Below are positions 62,677 through 64,000 of a stretch of DNA of 64,000 nucleotides, piece after piece. The notes beneath the pieces were generated by a model. That model had not been told where the DNA came from. It did not search any database and was given only the letters and a program-made list of their open reading frames with translations. A program made the position numbers and the translations under genes. Positions within the stretch are counted from its first letter, which is position 1, and every line of letters begins with the position of its first letter. This DNA is from Ruminococcus sp. (GTDB lineage: Bacteria; Bacillota; Clostridia; Oscillospirales; Ruminococcaceae): assembly GCA_017519145.1 (NCBI GenBank), contig JAFWTA010000030.1, positions 186,001 through 250,000 on the forward strand. Reading direction: 5' to 3'.

Positions 62677-63582
62677 CTATCTGAGTATCACGGGTTCAAG
62701 CTCAAGCTGATAACCCGTTTTTTCCTTGACGATAGCCCTGACCTTATCACAAAGCTCCAGCACATCGGCGCAGGTAGCGTAACCCTTGTTTATCACAAAT
62801 CCGCTGTGCTTTTCACTGACCATAGCACCTCCGCAGGTAAGTCCCTTGAGACCGCACTGATCGATGAGAAGCGAAGCATAGCTTCCCTCGGGACGCTTGA
62901 AAGTGCTTCCCGCACTGGGATAGTCAAGAGGCTGTTTAGCACTTCTCTTTGCCATACACTCCGACATGGCATTTTTTATCTTTTCGGGATCGCCTTTTTT
63001 CAGTTCCATGGTTACAGAAGTAATGACTCTTTCGGAATCGGAGAAGAAGCTCCTGCGGTAGGAAAGCTCCATATCCTCCGCATTTATGGTCCTGATATTG
63101 CAGTCATCATCGATATATTCTGCGGAAACGACAACGTCTTTCATCTCGCTGCCGTATGCGCCTGCGTTCATATAAAGTGCTCCGCCGACTGTACCGGGAA
63201 TGCCGAAGAGGTTCTCCATACCGGTGAGTCCCGACTGCTGCGCTCTTACACAGGCAGCTGCAAGATGTGCGCCTGCATCACAGCGGATAGTATTGCCGTT
63301 GACTTCGATACGGGCAAAATCACTGCCGAAGAGAAGTATCACTCCGTCAAAGCCCTCATCGGATACGAGGACATTGCTGCCTCGTCCCAGAACTCCGTAT
63401 CTTATGCTTTTTTCCTTCATGAACCTGATAAGTTCAACGGCTGATTTTGCGGAATTAACGCTGATAAGAGCTCTGCATGGTCCGCCGAAGCGGAAGGTTA
63501 TATATTCGCTCAGTGAGCATTCGGGTGTTATCCTGCAGCCCAGCTTATCGCAGAGCTGTGATAATTCACTTATGTCTATCAT
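62677..63582 (-). CDS. murB: UDP-N-acetylenolpyruvoylglucosamine reductase
   Basis: FAD enzyme making UDP-MurNAc for peptidoglycan, 301 residues. FAD-binding motifs are LGRGSNVLVSDEG, LFGIPGTVGGALYMNAGAYG and the C-terminal YPSAGSTFKRPEG. The last of these, Ser-based and not the tyrosine-loop type, fits the MurB type IIb of Firmicutes. It lies between hprK and rapZ. Confidence 0.96.
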   Translation of the reverse strand: MIDISELSQLCDKLGCRITPECSLSEYITFRFGGPCRALISVNSAKSAVELIRFMKEKSIRYGVLGRGSNVLVSDEGFDGVILLFGSDFARIEVNGNTIRCDAGAHLAAACVRAQQSGLTGMENLFGIPGTVGGALYMNAGAYGSEMKDVVVSAEYIDDDCNIRTINAEDMELSYRRSFFSDSERVITSVTMELKKGDPEKIKNAMSECMAKRSAKQPLDYPSAGSTFKRPEGSYASLLIDQCGLKGLTCGGAMVSEKHSGFVINKGYATCADVLELCDKVRAIVKEKTGYQLELEPVILR

Positions 63583-63619
63583 AGTTTCCCCCCTGAATTA
63601 TTCAAGAATGTTAAGGCTG

Positions 63620-64000
63620 TCAGAATGCCTCATAATCGCGGACTACTTCCTTGGCATCAGACTCCATGCCCAAACGGTTGAGAAGCTCACGGGCTGCATT
63701 ATAGCCCATCTTCTTCTGTCTGTTGTTCATAGCCGCTACTTCGAGGATGACCGCAAGGTTACGTCCGGGCTTTACGGGGATCGTAAGGGACGGCACCTTA
63801 ACGCCGAGAAGGCTGACATATTCGGTATCAACGCCCATTCTGTCGTAGATCTTTTCTGAGTTCCACTGCTCCAGCTCAACTACAAGGTCAAGCTTCTCTG
63901 TCATCTTTACAGCACCGATACCGAAAAGTCGTCTTGCGTTGATGATACCGATACCGCGGAGCTCAAGGAAGTGGCGGATATTGTCGGGAGAGCTTCCCAC
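63620..64000 (-). CDS. hprK: HPr kinase/phosphorylase, C-terminal part, truncated by window end
   Basis: Bifunctional enzyme that phosphorylates Ser46 of HPr and drives carbon catabolite repression. Only the last 126 residues are in view. Diagnostic features are [15 protein letters not shown] and the signature [21 protein letters not shown] with [15 protein letters not shown]. The P-loop lies beyond position 64000. It is first in the visible operon hprK-murB-rapZ-whiA-dnaE. Confidence 0.93.
   Translation of the reverse strand: MGSSPDNIRHFLELRGIGIINARRLFGIGAVKMTEKLDLVVELEQWNSEKIYDRMGVDTEYVSLLGVKVPSLTIPVKPGRNLAVILEVAAMNNRQKKMGYNAARELLNRLGMESDAKEVVRDYEAF

Overview
The window looks like a chromosomal segment of a low-to-moderate GC Gram-positive anaerobe of the Oscillospiraceae, most like Ruminococcus. 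The evidence is gene content and style rather than a marker search: Firmicute operons (hprK-murB-rapZ-whiA, rnjA-gdpP-rplI-dnaB), reverse rubrerythrin, SD-led genes with frequent GTG/TTG starts, sigma-A promoters with almost invariant 17-base spacers, and Thr-rich linkers in surface proteins. There is no phage, transposon, tRNA or CRISPR array; most of the window is housekeeping sequence.

Layout. 1-2.7 kb: end of a rubrerythrin gene, a small NrdD-tail-like protein, a Crp/Fnr regulator with a palindromic leader, uppP and a PC4-type ssDNA-binding protein. 2.7-6.7 kb (minus): a small unknown protein, then the operon TPM lipoprotein - ABC exporter - RelQ-type alarmone synthetase. 6.8-12.5 kb: OGG-type glycosylase, a small membrane protein, an AraC regulator, the RNase P RNA (minus), a pair of bacterial PH-domain membrane proteins and an AGCS amino-acid symporter. 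12.6-22 kb: a long-leader operon rnjA-gdpP-rplI-dnaB-tilS-ftsH joining RNA decay, c-di-AMP turnover, replication, tRNA modification and membrane proteolysis. 22-25.1 kb: an FHA - SEDS - transpeptidase operon. 25.2-28.5 kb: hpf, a LUD protein, a CmpB-type membrane protein and a DRE-TIM aldolase-family enzyme with a triple 15-bp leader repeat. 28.6-36.1 kb (minus): a divergent type IIA topoisomerase pair with a zinc-ribbon protein between the two subunits, a copper P-type ATPase with a cop-box-like operator, and an ArsC/Spx-like protein. 36.3-43.2 kb: a Thr-rich SleB-type wall hydrolase divergent from a MoxR-DUF58-transglutaminase-DUF308 operon. 43.3-48.4 kb: a three-gene TerB-N / BrxD-like ATPase / Lhr-like helicase operon. 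48.5-50.2 kb: LysR regulator, a predicted C-rich small RNA and a GNAT acetyltransferase. 50.3-54.8 kb (minus): DUF951-prfA-tsaC-coaE-M18 aminopeptidase. 55-56.3 kb: an unknown protein and an S1-domain protein. 56.3-64 kb (minus): pfkA, then hprK-murB-rapZ-whiA-dnaE.

The strongest candidates for new biology are the TerB/BrxD-like/helicase operon (a compact predicted DNA-processing or defence module with its own promoter), the C-rich sRNA on the minus strand at about 49.5 kb, and the divergent topoisomerase operon. Smaller leads are several well-formed operators and leader structures. All functional names rest on reading motifs by eye; no database search was possible.
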